Source of the DNA: Bacteroidetes bacterium GWC2_46_850
GTDB taxonomy: Bacteria > Bacteroidota > Bacteroidia > Bacteroidales > Dysgonomonadaceae
Length of the DNA: 64,000 nt
Direction: 5' to 3'
NCBI GenBank assembly: GCA_001768325.1
Contig: MENQ01000019.1
Coordinates: 48,862-112,861, forward strand
Shown one piece after another: positions 47,441-53,726 of this stretch. Numbering within the stretch: position 1 is the stretch's first letter; each line of letters begins with the position of its first letter. The translations under genes were made by a program, and so were the position numbers. The notes under the pieces are model-generated. The model was not told the origin of the DNA. It made no database searches and worked only from the letters and a program-made list of their open reading frames with translations.

Positions 47441-48247
47441 CTACTGCTTTTCAGTGAGATACTTCCAAAATCGTTTTGGCATGTGCTGACGCTGCAACCG
47501 GGGGTTAATGCGTTCCTTGATGGTCATCGCCTTGAAATAGCCTTTCCAGAGCTCCTGAAACATTTTCTCGTCTGCCGCCATCATCGTCTCATCCAGCTTT
47601 CCGCCCAGCAGATGTACATCATCATCGAGCGTGATCTCCTCTACCCTTTGCAAATCGTAATAATAACCGTAATGCCGCTTCACATCATAGATAATCCATT
47701 TCTGATCTGAGAAACGGTCCCTGAAATGATCCACCGTCAATGGCAATGCATTATACCGGGGTGATACGGGGGCAAAGAAGATGTCATCGGCTGCCTTTTG
47801 AAAACGGACAAACATGCGCAGATAGTGTCCCTCGTGTCCGACTCTTTTTGCTGTCTGAAACAACTTCAGTACATCGGCATCACCAAAGTTCATTTCAATG
47901 GAAACAGTGCTGTCGATATTTTTACATATATACCTGAAAATCAACTCATCACAACCAGTTTCCTCCGACAACCAGGCATGGGTCAGTATGTTGCATGCCT
48001 GTGCCGAGATTTTCTTTTCCAACGCTGTCCAAACCCTGCGTGTTTTCTCTTCCACGGTATCCACCCGGTGGCTTTCCTCGGTAAACAAGGGTACGATACT
48101 CCCCTCCCCCAGCAACCTGTCGGGAAATGTTTTCCGGCTATAGGCATCAAATACCGCAGAGAGAAGCCCTTCGAATGTTTTGTCGTAAAAGAATACACGC
48201 ATGGCAAGGGGGTGGTTAATCCGGAAAAATGATGGCAAGCTGTCCAT
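47441..48247 (-). CDS. TIGR03915-type DNA metabolism protein (partner of the radical SAM)
   Basis: 268 aa. Matches the family always found next to TIGR03916 radical-SAM proteins: start MRVFFYDKTFEGLLSAVFDAY, middle HYLRMFVRFQKAADDIFFAPVSPRYNALPLTVDHFRDRF, end DPRLQ/KRFWKYL-type (NPRLQRQHMPKRFWKYLTE). It overlaps the radical-SAM gene by 32 bases. The pair is thought to act on DNA or damaged bases, but the substrate is unknown. The frame opens at 48247, and the family-typical start MRVFFYDKTFEG, about 15 codons in, is an alternative. Confidence 0.85.
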   Translation of the reverse strand: MDSLPSFFRINHPLAMRVFFYDKTFEGLLSAVFDAYSRKTFPDRLLGEGSIVPLFTEESHRVDTVEEKTRRVWTALEKKISAQACNILTHAWLSEETGCDELIFRYICKNIDSTVSIEMNFGDADVLKLFQTAKRVGHEGHYLRMFVRFQKAADDIFFAPVSPRYNALPLTVDHFRDRFSDQKWIIYDVKRHYGYYYDLQRVEEITLDDDVHLLGGKLDETMMAADEKMFQELWKGYFKAMTIKERINPRLQRQHMPKRFWKYLTEKQ

Positions 48248-49478
48248 CCTCTTTTTTTTGTTTTACCGGTTGGGAGAGGATCTTCCGCAGATAGTCCGGT
48301 GTAGCTTCATTGACCGTGAACATGGGTAATTCGTTGCAGGTAATAAAATATTGTGCCTTCTTCATGACGATACCCATTTTTTTCAGTTGCGAAGCATTCA
48401 GTCGGCCAAATCTTCGGGAGGTAACGATCAGTTTGGCCGATTTGACGCCGATGCCGGGCACACGCAGAATAGCCGCATAGTCGGCACGGTTGATGTCGAC
48501 GGGGAACATCTCCGGATGGCGCAACGCCCAGGAGAGCTTGGGATCGATCTGCAGATCGAGGTCCGGATATTGATCGTCCACAATCTCATCGGCACGGAAC
48601 TGATAAAAACGCATCAGCCAGTCGGCCTGATACAAGCGGTTCTCTCTCACCAGTGGCGCCTGTGTCAACGCCGGCAATCGTTTATCGTAACTGTTCACCG
48701 GTATAAAGCCTGAATAATAGACCCGCTTCATGCTGGGCCGCTTATATAAGAGGGAGGAAATACGTAAAATATCTTTGTCCGTTTCACTGGTAGCTCCCAC
48801 GATCATTTGGGTGCTCTGTCCGGCAGGAACAAAACGAGGGACCGTGCGCATCCGTTTCCGATCTTCCAGATGCTGCAGCATTCCCTGCTGAATATACCGC
48901 ATCGGTTCAAAGATGCTGCCATGATTTTTCTCCGGAGCAAGGAGCTTGAGATTTTCTTCGGTCGCTATTTCCAGGTTCACACTCATGCGATCGGCATACA
49001 ATCCCGCTTCGTTGATCAGCTCCCGACTGGCTCCGGGGATACTTTTCATGTGTATATATCCATTGAACCGGTGCGTCAGTCGCAATTCTTTGATTACCCG
49101 CACCATCCGTTCCATGGTGTAATCGGGACTGCTGACAACCCCCGAACTCAGAAACAACCCTTCGATATAATTGCGTCGATAAAAGGAAATGGTCAGCTCC
49201 ACCAGCTCCTGAACCGATAAGGTAGCCCGCCGGATGTCGTTGCTTCTGCGGTTTATGCAATAGGCGCAATCGTAGATACAGTTGTTGGTGAGCATGATCT
49301 TTAACAACGAGATACAACGCCCATCTTCCGAAAAACTGTGACAAATGCCCATGCCGCCCACCGTATTCCCCAGACTGCCTGCCTTGTTTTTGCGGACAGT
49401 GCCACTGGATGAGCAGGATACATCGTATTTGGCCGATTCTGCCAATACCTTCAGTTTCTCAAGAACAGCTTCATTCAT
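48216..49478 (-). CDS. Putative DNA modification/repair radical-SAM protein (TIGR03916)
   Basis: 420 aa. The radical-SAM cluster motif is CIYDCAYC in KIMLTNNCIYDCAYCINRRSND. A second, N-terminal Cys/Ser-rich SSSGTVRKNKAG segment and the GNTVGGMGICHSF block are family-typical. At the C-terminus a helix-hairpin-helix (YAAILRVPGIGVKSAKLIVTSRRFGRL) suggests DNA binding. Co-transcribed with the TIGR03915 gene. Reaction unknown. Confidence 0.88.
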   Translation of the reverse strand: MNEAVLEKLKVLAESAKYDVSCSSSGTVRKNKAGSLGNTVGGMGICHSFSEDGRCISLLKIMLTNNCIYDCAYCINRRSNDIRRATLSVQELVELTISFYRRNYIEGLFLSSGVVSSPDYTMERMVRVIKELRLTHRFNGYIHMKSIPGASRELINEAGLYADRMSVNLEIATEENLKLLAPEKNHGSIFEPMRYIQQGMLQHLEDRKRMRTVPRFVPAGQSTQMIVGATSETDKDILRISSLLYKRPSMKRVYYSGFIPVNSYDKRLPALTQAPLVRENRLYQADWLMRFYQFRADEIVDDQYPDLDLQIDPKLSWALRHPEMFPVDINRADYAAILRVPGIGVKSAKLIVTSRRFGRLNASQLKKMGIVMKKAQYFITCNELPMFTVNEATPDYLRKILSQPVKQKKEDGQLAIIFPD

Positions 49479-49833
49479 CGCATCACAAAGGAAGAAATTT
49501 CCCGGGAGAGGACAAACGGAAAATATCAGAAAATGACGATGGTGTTGATAAATAAATACCCCTGGATTTCCCTTCCTGATACGTCATAAATAGCTCGTAT
49601 CTGGCTCATCATATCTCCTTATGTATTGGGAGCAGTATTGGACCAGTATAGGCCGAGTAAAAAGCAAATAAAGGACAATATTAGGAGCAAAATCAGGCAA
49701 AGATCAGAACTGAATATTTTTTGGTATACTCATATTGGGTTTATAAAAAAAAATGTCTATAAATGTCTGAAAGACAATTTATAGACAATTAATCAGTTTT
49801 AAAATGCTGAATGACAACAATTTACTGAATTTC
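49479..49833. other. Non-coding chromosomal flank next to the attachment site
   Basis: 355 bases between the radical-SAM gene and the tmRNA-like fragment. I see no reading frame, no hairpin of note and no tRNA. It includes a purine-rich stretch (about 49640-49700) without repeats. Confidence 0.4.
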
Positions 49834-49857
49834 GTGGAGCTGGAGGGAGTCGAAACT
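49834..49857 (-). other. tmRNA 3'-end fragment, candidate attachment site (att)
   Basis: The minus strand reads tttcgactccctccagctccac, the sequence expected for the T-loop, T-stem 3' strand and acceptor end of a tmRNA (ssrA genes end ...TTCRACTCCC-x-CCAGCTCCACCA). The 5' side of the T-stem is missing: the bases before it (ggtcgaag) cannot pair with ctccc, so no complete tmRNA exists here. Such a 3' fragment is what tyrosine-integrase elements leave at their far end. An inverted gtggag/ctccac (49834 and 49919) brackets the next 90 bases. Confidence 0.6.
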
Positions 49858-50072
49858 TCGACCAACCAACATTAAATATCAATACTTTACACCTGTTAAA
49901 TCTGAATGTCCACCTAGCTCTCCACCTTGAAAAGGATCTAAAAATGTGGAATTTTCATGTGTCAAAGATACAAAAAATATACGACATTTTAATGTTAGTA
50001 GGCTGTTTTTTAGTGTAGTTTGAGTATATTATTTAGGGAGATAACTAACTTTTGATATGCTTTATTTATTAG

Positions 50073-50270
50073 TTATCCGAAAATGAGAGGATGTACTTGT
50101 TCGGCTTTTAGTCCTGTGTATTGGCAGAACTCATCAATGCTGACGAGCTGATGATCTTCTTTTTGATAGTGCTGCTTAATCTGCGTTAGCAGAGTTCTTC
50201 CATAACGTTCGCTTTTGCCGGTTATTCGTTGTACATCCTTGGGATATATGCAAATTCGTTTTGCTTCCAT
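50073..50270 (-). CDS. Small HTH-like protein of the mobile region
   Basis: 65 aa: MEAKRICIYPKDVQRITGKS..., with a helix-turn-helix-like layout (KDVQRITGKSERYGRTLL; VSIDEFCQYTGLKAEQV). It looks like a small winged-helix or excisionase-type DNA-binding protein; exact family unknown. First gene inside the att fragment, with a TAnnTTTG box 20 bases upstream, and divergent from the 249-aa protein gene. Could be the local regulator of the cassette (inference). Confidence 0.6.
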   Translation of the reverse strand: MEAKRICIYPKDVQRITGKSERYGRTLLTQIKQHYQKEDHQLVSIDEFCQYTGLKAEQVHPLIFG

Positions 50271-50289
50271 CAGACGGCTCTTAATGCGA

Positions 50290-50297
50290 CAAATTTA
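50290..50297 (-). promoter_or_regulatory. -7 box for the 65-aa HTH-like gene
   Basis: The minus strand reads TAAATTTG, 20 bases upstream of the start. Confidence 0.45.
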
Positions 50298-50392
50298 CAA
50301 TTATTTATTTGATATTTCTGCCGTTTTTGGAAAAAAAGGCTGGAATGACTATTAACGGAAGCTTATAGATTCCGGGTAGTGGCGTTGTGCTA

Positions 50393-50400
50393 TACATTTG
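50393..50400 (+). promoter_or_regulatory. -7 box for the 249-aa protein operon
   Basis: TACATTTG (TAnnTTTG), 27 bases before ATG 50427; divergent from the HTH gene. Confidence 0.5.
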
Positions 50401-50426
50401 TTGCAATAATTTTAAATTTTTGAATT

Positions 50427-51176
50427 ATGGCACAACAAAAAAGTATTTTGAAACTAAAAGGAACCATCGGTGGAATTACCTTCTACAAATCGAAAGATGG
50501 TTATCTGGCCCGGGAAAAGGGCGGAGTGGATGCTTCCCGAATTGCCAACGATCCGGGATTTGCCCGTACACGTGAAAACGGCGCTGAGTTTTCCAACGCA
50601 GCTTCTGCAGGAAAACTATTGCGCGATGCCGTTCGTGTGTTGGGTAAGGATGCATCTGATGGACGTGTAACAGCCCGTTTGACTCAAGTCATGGCGCAAA
50701 TTAAGAACATGGATGAAGCGAACGCCAGGGGCGAGCGACATGTTGGTGAAGGTATGGCCAAAGATGAAGCTAAAGCGCTTTTGAATGGTTTTAACTTCAA
50801 TGAAAATGCAGTTTTGGGAGCTGTGTTGTATACACCTTTTTCGGTGGATGCAGCAACAGGCGAAATCAAAATTGTATCTTTGAATCCGCAAAATGACATT
50901 AGTTTACCAAGTGGTGCATCGCATGTTGTTTTGAAAAGTGGATTTGCAAGTATCAATTTCCTGACTGGTGAGTCAGAAATGACCGTATCGGCACCTGTAC
51001 GCATTGCAACGAATGCAGCTGAACAGGCTGTTTCTCTGAAACCGGCAACTGCTCCGGCAATTGAAGGGACTCATTTTTATCTGTTGTCGATTGACTTTGT
51101 TCAATCAGTGAACAATGCAGATTATTCTTTGAATAACAACTCGTATAACGTGTTGGCTATTGTTGGTATTGAATAA
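50427..51176 (+). CDS. 249-aa mobile-region protein of unknown function, possibly structural
   Basis: Start MAQQKSILKLKGTIGGITFYKSKDGYLAREKGG: a short Gly-rich beta segment followed by RTRENGAEFSNAASAGKLLRDAV, a helical part, then a beta-rich C-terminal half rich in Ala, Ser and Val (KSGFASINFLTGESEMTVSAPVRIA). There is no signal peptide or catalytic motif. The opening resembles the KGKVGN-type start of DUF6266 proteins, only loosely. Two small membrane proteins follow in the same operon. A particle or fibre component is possible, but nothing proves it. Confidence 0.7.
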   Translation: MAQQKSILKLKGTIGGITFYKSKDGYLAREKGGVDASRIANDPGFARTRENGAEFSNAASAGKLLRDAVRVLGKDASDGRVTARLTQVMAQIKNMDEANARGERHVGEGMAKDEAKALLNGFNFNENAVLGAVLYTPFSVDAATGEIKIVSLNPQNDISLPSGASHVVLKSGFASINFLTGESEMTVSAPVRIATNAAEQAVSLKPATAPAIEGTHFYLLSIDFVQSVNNADYSLNNNSYNVLAIVGIE

Positions 51177-51188
51177 TCATAAAACCAA

Positions 51189-51458
51189 TTGTTTATGAAT
51201 ACAGATAAGAATGCAACCGCAACCGATCCGAACAGCATGAGTGTTGTGGAACGTGTCAAAGCTCCGACTCCTAAGTTTTTTAAAACGTTGCGGACAATCG
51301 GTTTAGCTTTAGCGGCCGTTGGTGGGGCTATTTTAGCGGCTCCAGTTGCTGTACCAGCTGCACTGGTAAGTATTGCCGGCTACGTTGCATTGGCTGGTGG
51401 AGTAATGACGGCAGTCAGTCAAACAGCTGTAGATACGAACGCTAAAGACGGTCAGTAA
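51189..51458 (+). CDS. 89-aa membrane protein, Gly/Ala-rich hydrophobic centre
   Basis: A polar N-terminal third (TDKNATATDPNSMSVVERVKAPT) precedes two close hydrophobic stretches (TIGLALAAVGGAILAAPVAV and ALVSIAGYVALAGGVMTAV), giving a hairpin-like insertion. Its last base is the first of the next gene's ATG (TAATG). The small size and two helices fit a holin or a virion-membrane protein in an element that also carries an endolysin, but that is inference. Confidence 0.65.
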   Translation: MFMNTDKNATATDPNSMSVVERVKAPTPKFFKTLRTIGLALAAVGGAILAAPVAVPAALVSIAGYVALAGGVMTAVSQTAVDTNAKDGQ

Positions 51459-51673
51459 TGAAACTTCCAGAACCAAACCACGACGGTCAGGTATATGCCG
51501 GAACTTGCGGAGGCATGTTTCTTTCTATCTTCAGCAATGTGTTTGTTGAAGATTTGGTAAGAACGGTGATTCTGGCCGTCGTTGGTGCTGTTGTAAGCTT
51601 TGGAGTTTCGCTAGTATTGAAAAGGCTTATTAAAGGTAAAAGACGACCCCCAACCCCTAAAGGGGGCTTGTAA
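51458..51673 (+). CDS. 71-aa single-pass membrane protein ending in a repeat-derived tail
   Basis: One clear transmembrane helix (VRTVILAVVGAVVSFGVSLVL, about residues 34-54) flanked by a basic KRLIKGKRR. The C-terminal PPTPKGGL is encoded by a copy of the dispersed gacccccaacccc-taaaggggg element, so the tail was probably acquired by repeat insertion. Coupled to the 89-aa gene. Holin-like or membrane-anchored accessory role possible. Confidence 0.6.
   Translation: MKLPEPNHDGQVYAGTCGGMFLSIFSNVFVEDLVRTVILAVVGAVVSFGVSLVLKRLIKGKRRPPTPKGGL
51645..51669. repeat. CCCC-taaa-GGGG dispersed element, copy 1
   Basis: gacccccaacccctaaagggggctt; the ccccc-taaa-ggggg core can fold into a tight hairpin. 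The same element recurs, diverged, at 56113-56155 and nearly identically at 57128-57152. This copy lies inside the coding end of the 71-aa membrane protein. Confidence 0.8.
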
Positions 51674-51740
51674 CAACTCATTGAAAAGAAAAATATATAT
51701 ATCTACTGTTTTATGGTGTGGTAACCTTTGCAGTGGTTCA

Positions 51741-51765
51741 GCCTCCCGGCGGGGAGGCTTTTTTT
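51741..51765 (+). terminator. Terminator of the three-gene cassette
   Basis: gcctccc/gggaggc stem (7 bp, 4-nt loop) followed by seven T residues: a textbook intrinsic terminator. Confidence 0.85.
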
Positions 51766-51776
51766 ATGCCCATACA

Positions 51777-52193
51777 TTACAAATACTTGTAAAAAAGCAT
51801 ACGCTTTGCATCCTGGACAAGTTTCAGATTTTTTCTGAATTTATTTTCCATATCTTCCAAACTACGAAGAGCTACTACGGCTTTTTCGAATTGAATTGGA
51901 TTGGCTTCCACTTTTTCCAACCCATCAGAAAGGCATTCCTTTACATCCCGAATCACAATAAATGGAATAACTGACCCCCGCAAAAATGGATAAAAGGCTT
52001 TAGACTGCCAAAGGCTGTACAATAGCCAGTAAACCTGCTCTTTGTCTTCGTTGTTTGAGAATTGAATTACAAAGCAATTCGGACAGGGTGAAACAAGCGG
52101 TTTTCCGCTGTTATTTCCTTTGTTTAGGATATAGAAATGAGGTTTGTCATTCTCTAATTTCTGATTGTAAGACTTCAAAATAAAGGTACACAT
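51777..52193 (-). CDS. DUF6943-like protein
   Basis: 138 aa, cytoplasmic. Recognisable core: KPLVSPCPNCFVIQFSNNEDKEQVYWLLYSLWQSKAFYPFLRGSVIPFIVIRDV, with one CPNC pair that could bind a metal. Family of unknown function that, as I remember it, is common on Bacteroidetes integrative elements. Convergent with the cassette terminator, divergent from the non-coding region that follows. Confidence 0.65.
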   Translation of the reverse strand: MCTFILKSYNQKLENDKPHFYILNKGNNSGKPLVSPCPNCFVIQFSNNEDKEQVYWLLYSLWQSKAFYPFLRGSVIPFIVIRDVKECLSDGLEKVEANPIQFEKAVVALRSLEDMENKFRKNLKLVQDAKRMLFYKYL

Positions 52194-52302
52194 AAGCCAA
52201 ACGATTAAAGGGTTAATACATGAGCTACTGCCCCTGCAAATAATTTTTACCCCCAGAAAAGAGAAAGAAAAAAAGAAGAAAAAAAAAGGATATACTCCTC
52301 AA

Positions 52303-52387
52303 ACAGCCAGAGAAGCGGCGGCTGTCAAGGTTTTTTGTCAGAATACTACCCGAAGTGAAACGAGGTGTGGAGATTGTGACAAAAACC
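52303..52387. other. Two hairpins at the left edge of the gene-less region
   Basis: acagcc/ggctgt (52303-52308 and 52320-52325) and ggttttttgtca/tgacaaaaacc (52329-52340 and 52377-52387; 11 bp with one bulged T). They precede the putative RNA promoter by ~40 bases, and could end leftward-entering transcripts or belong to a longer RNA. Confidence 0.5.
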
Positions 52388-52425
52388 CGTAGGGCTTGAC
52401 CTTTACTGACGGTAAGCGAAACGGC

Positions 52426-52433
52426 TATCTTTG
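52426..52433 (+). promoter_or_regulatory. Candidate -7 box of the structured RNA
   Basis: TATCTTTG matches TAnnTTTG; a TTGAC occurs 26 bases earlier, longer than the usual 19-21. Transcription from here would cover the AT-rich leader 52440-52600, the G-run and the closed structure. Confidence 0.4.
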
Positions 52434-52607
52434 TATATTCATTTTTTTTTGGCGGAAAACGTATTATGCTTTCTTACTGTATTGTTTTATATTTTATTGA
52501 ATTTAAACTACCTGCTAAATCTTATATTCACTGCATTGATTTACATTACATTTATTTGTATTATATTCTGCCCAAAGGGCATAGAAACTGCAATTCAAAA
52601 AATATTT

Positions 52608-52635
52608 GGGGTGGGTGGTCGGGGGTTGGCGTGGG
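52608..52635 (+). other. G-quadruplex-like run just before the RNA closing stem
   Basis: Four G-runs of at least three (gggg, ggg, ggggg, ggg) separated by 1, 5 and 7 bases. It ends five bases before the left arm of the 17-bp closing stem. Confidence 0.55.
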
Positions 52636-52639
52636 AGAA

Positions 52640-53544
52640 GCAGGTTTAAACCGAATTTCTTGGTAAAAACAGCCTTGAGCCAGCGTTGACAGCAAGGCTT
52701 AAATGCGAGAGTAGAGAAACGGAACGAAGTATTAAGCCTGTGCGTTGTGTGCGAGCCGCTGCGAGTGGAGCGAATGCCCCAGACACAGGAAGCGCAACGC
52801 GCGGTGGCTGGGTGCTGCCGGCAGCCAGTTTGGCGCATTTTTTTGCTCGAACGTTAGCGTTGGAAAAGGCAAGGGCTGGAAGTAATGAGTGAATGTAGTG
52901 GATTGAAGCGAATGAACGATAAGGGGTTTATGTGTGCGGTGGTGAAGCTTTGTTGAGTGAAACGGAACAATGCTGCAACCACAAGGAAATTAGCGTGGGG
53001 AAAGACATAGACCCCTGAAAGTGAAAGTAGCGGAATGGAACGGAATGAGCGAATGAATGACAGCTCTTGCGTGGGGTTGGCGTTGCGGTGTGAGTGAGGG
53101 AGTGTAGAGAATTAAATGAACGAAAAGACTGAACGAACACGGCAATAAGCCAACATGAAAAGTGAGTTGCAAAAAATGTGACAAACTGTAACAGCATGAG
53201 CGACCGCAGGCGAGCAAAACTCTAAATGGTGGCTGACCCCTACTAAAAAATATAATGAGCGTAAGCGAATACCTTAATGGGGTTTTAGGGGGCAGGTGCA
53301 ACCATGACTGAGGAATGACAGAACGTGGTGAGCAAAACAAGCTAACACGCCATGACGAGCACCTACCGGAGCGCAGGAGTGAGTGTGGAAGCGGTAGCCA
53401 CAAGGGCAGACGAAAAAATACTAGCTGAAGCGTAGCGAGGCCTGGAGATTTTTTTCAGGCTGCTTGTTTACCCTTGGGGCTATGTTTTTGTGAACAAAGT
53501 GGCGGAATGACGAAGACCGCTTTACCTATTCGGTTTAAACCTGC
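52640..53544 (+). ncRNA. Candidate large structured non-coding RNA, ~905 nt
   Basis: Purine-rich plus strand without a usable frame, closed by a perfect 17-bp inverted repeat (gcaggtttaaaccgaat 52640-52656; reverse complement 53528-53544). Inner helices: 52671-77/52693-99 (7 bp), 52701-07/52834-40 (7), 52737-42/52784-89 (6), 52805-10/52822-27 (6), 52922-33/53005-16 (12 with one G-U) enclosing 52939-43/52978-82 and 52946-54/52966-74, 53076-91/53137-54 (15 bp, one mismatch, one 2-nt bulge), 53166-71/53297-302, 53237-42/53286-91, 53363-68/53392-97, 53401-06/53471-76 enclosing 53440-46/53454-60. Short words recur (agcgaatg, gaaacggaac, gagcaaaac). Family not recognised; an inverted-repeat insertion is the alternative. 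Confidence 0.6.
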
Positions 53545-53585
53545 GTGAGCAGGATCTCATTAAATACCTTTTCCGCTTAAATTGA

Positions 53586-53624
53586 AAATGTTCTATTTCC
53601 CTGTCTAAGGGAAATGGAACATTT
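53586..53624. terminator. 16-bp hairpin after the candidate RNA
   Basis: aaatgttctatttccc pairs with gggaaatggaacattt (one G-U), 7-nt loop. It lies 41 bases after the closing stem and about 100 bases past the end of the convergent AlbA_2 gene, so it can serve both. Weak T-runs on each side. Confidence 0.65.
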
Positions 53625-53649
53625 CTATTGTTTATGATTCAATGTCTAT

Positions 53650-53678
53650 GAGCCAATTGAGCCAATTATGAGCCAATC
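53650..53678. repeat. Three near-tandem gagccaatt words
   Basis: gagccaatt, gagccaatt and gagccaatc occur within 29 bases between the hairpin and the AlbA_2 gene. Could be a protein-binding or replication iteron site; too short to say. Confidence 0.4.
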
Positions 53679-53726
53679 AAATGATATGTAGTACCTGCAC
53701 CAACATCACTTGAACGTTTCAGTATT

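Noticed and set aside
49834..49930. Complete tRNA or tmRNA
   Set aside because: Only the 3' acceptor/T-loop part is present; the T-stem 5' strand does not pair and there is no tmRNA body or tag frame.
52431..52649. Hydrophobic 72-codon frame in the gene-less region
   Set aside because: AT-rich leader translated by chance; it has no start context and reads into the G-run and the closing stem.
52990..53403. 137-codon minus-strand frame rich in Ser/Pro/Leu
   Set aside because: Complement of a purine-rich strand automatically gives Ser/Leu/Pro frames; no start context, and the paired helices explain the sequence better.
52640..53544. Group II or group I intron, or retron RNA
   Set aside because: No reverse transcriptase or maturase, no domain V-like hairpin or intron ends (GUGYG/AY) seen, no group I core recognised.
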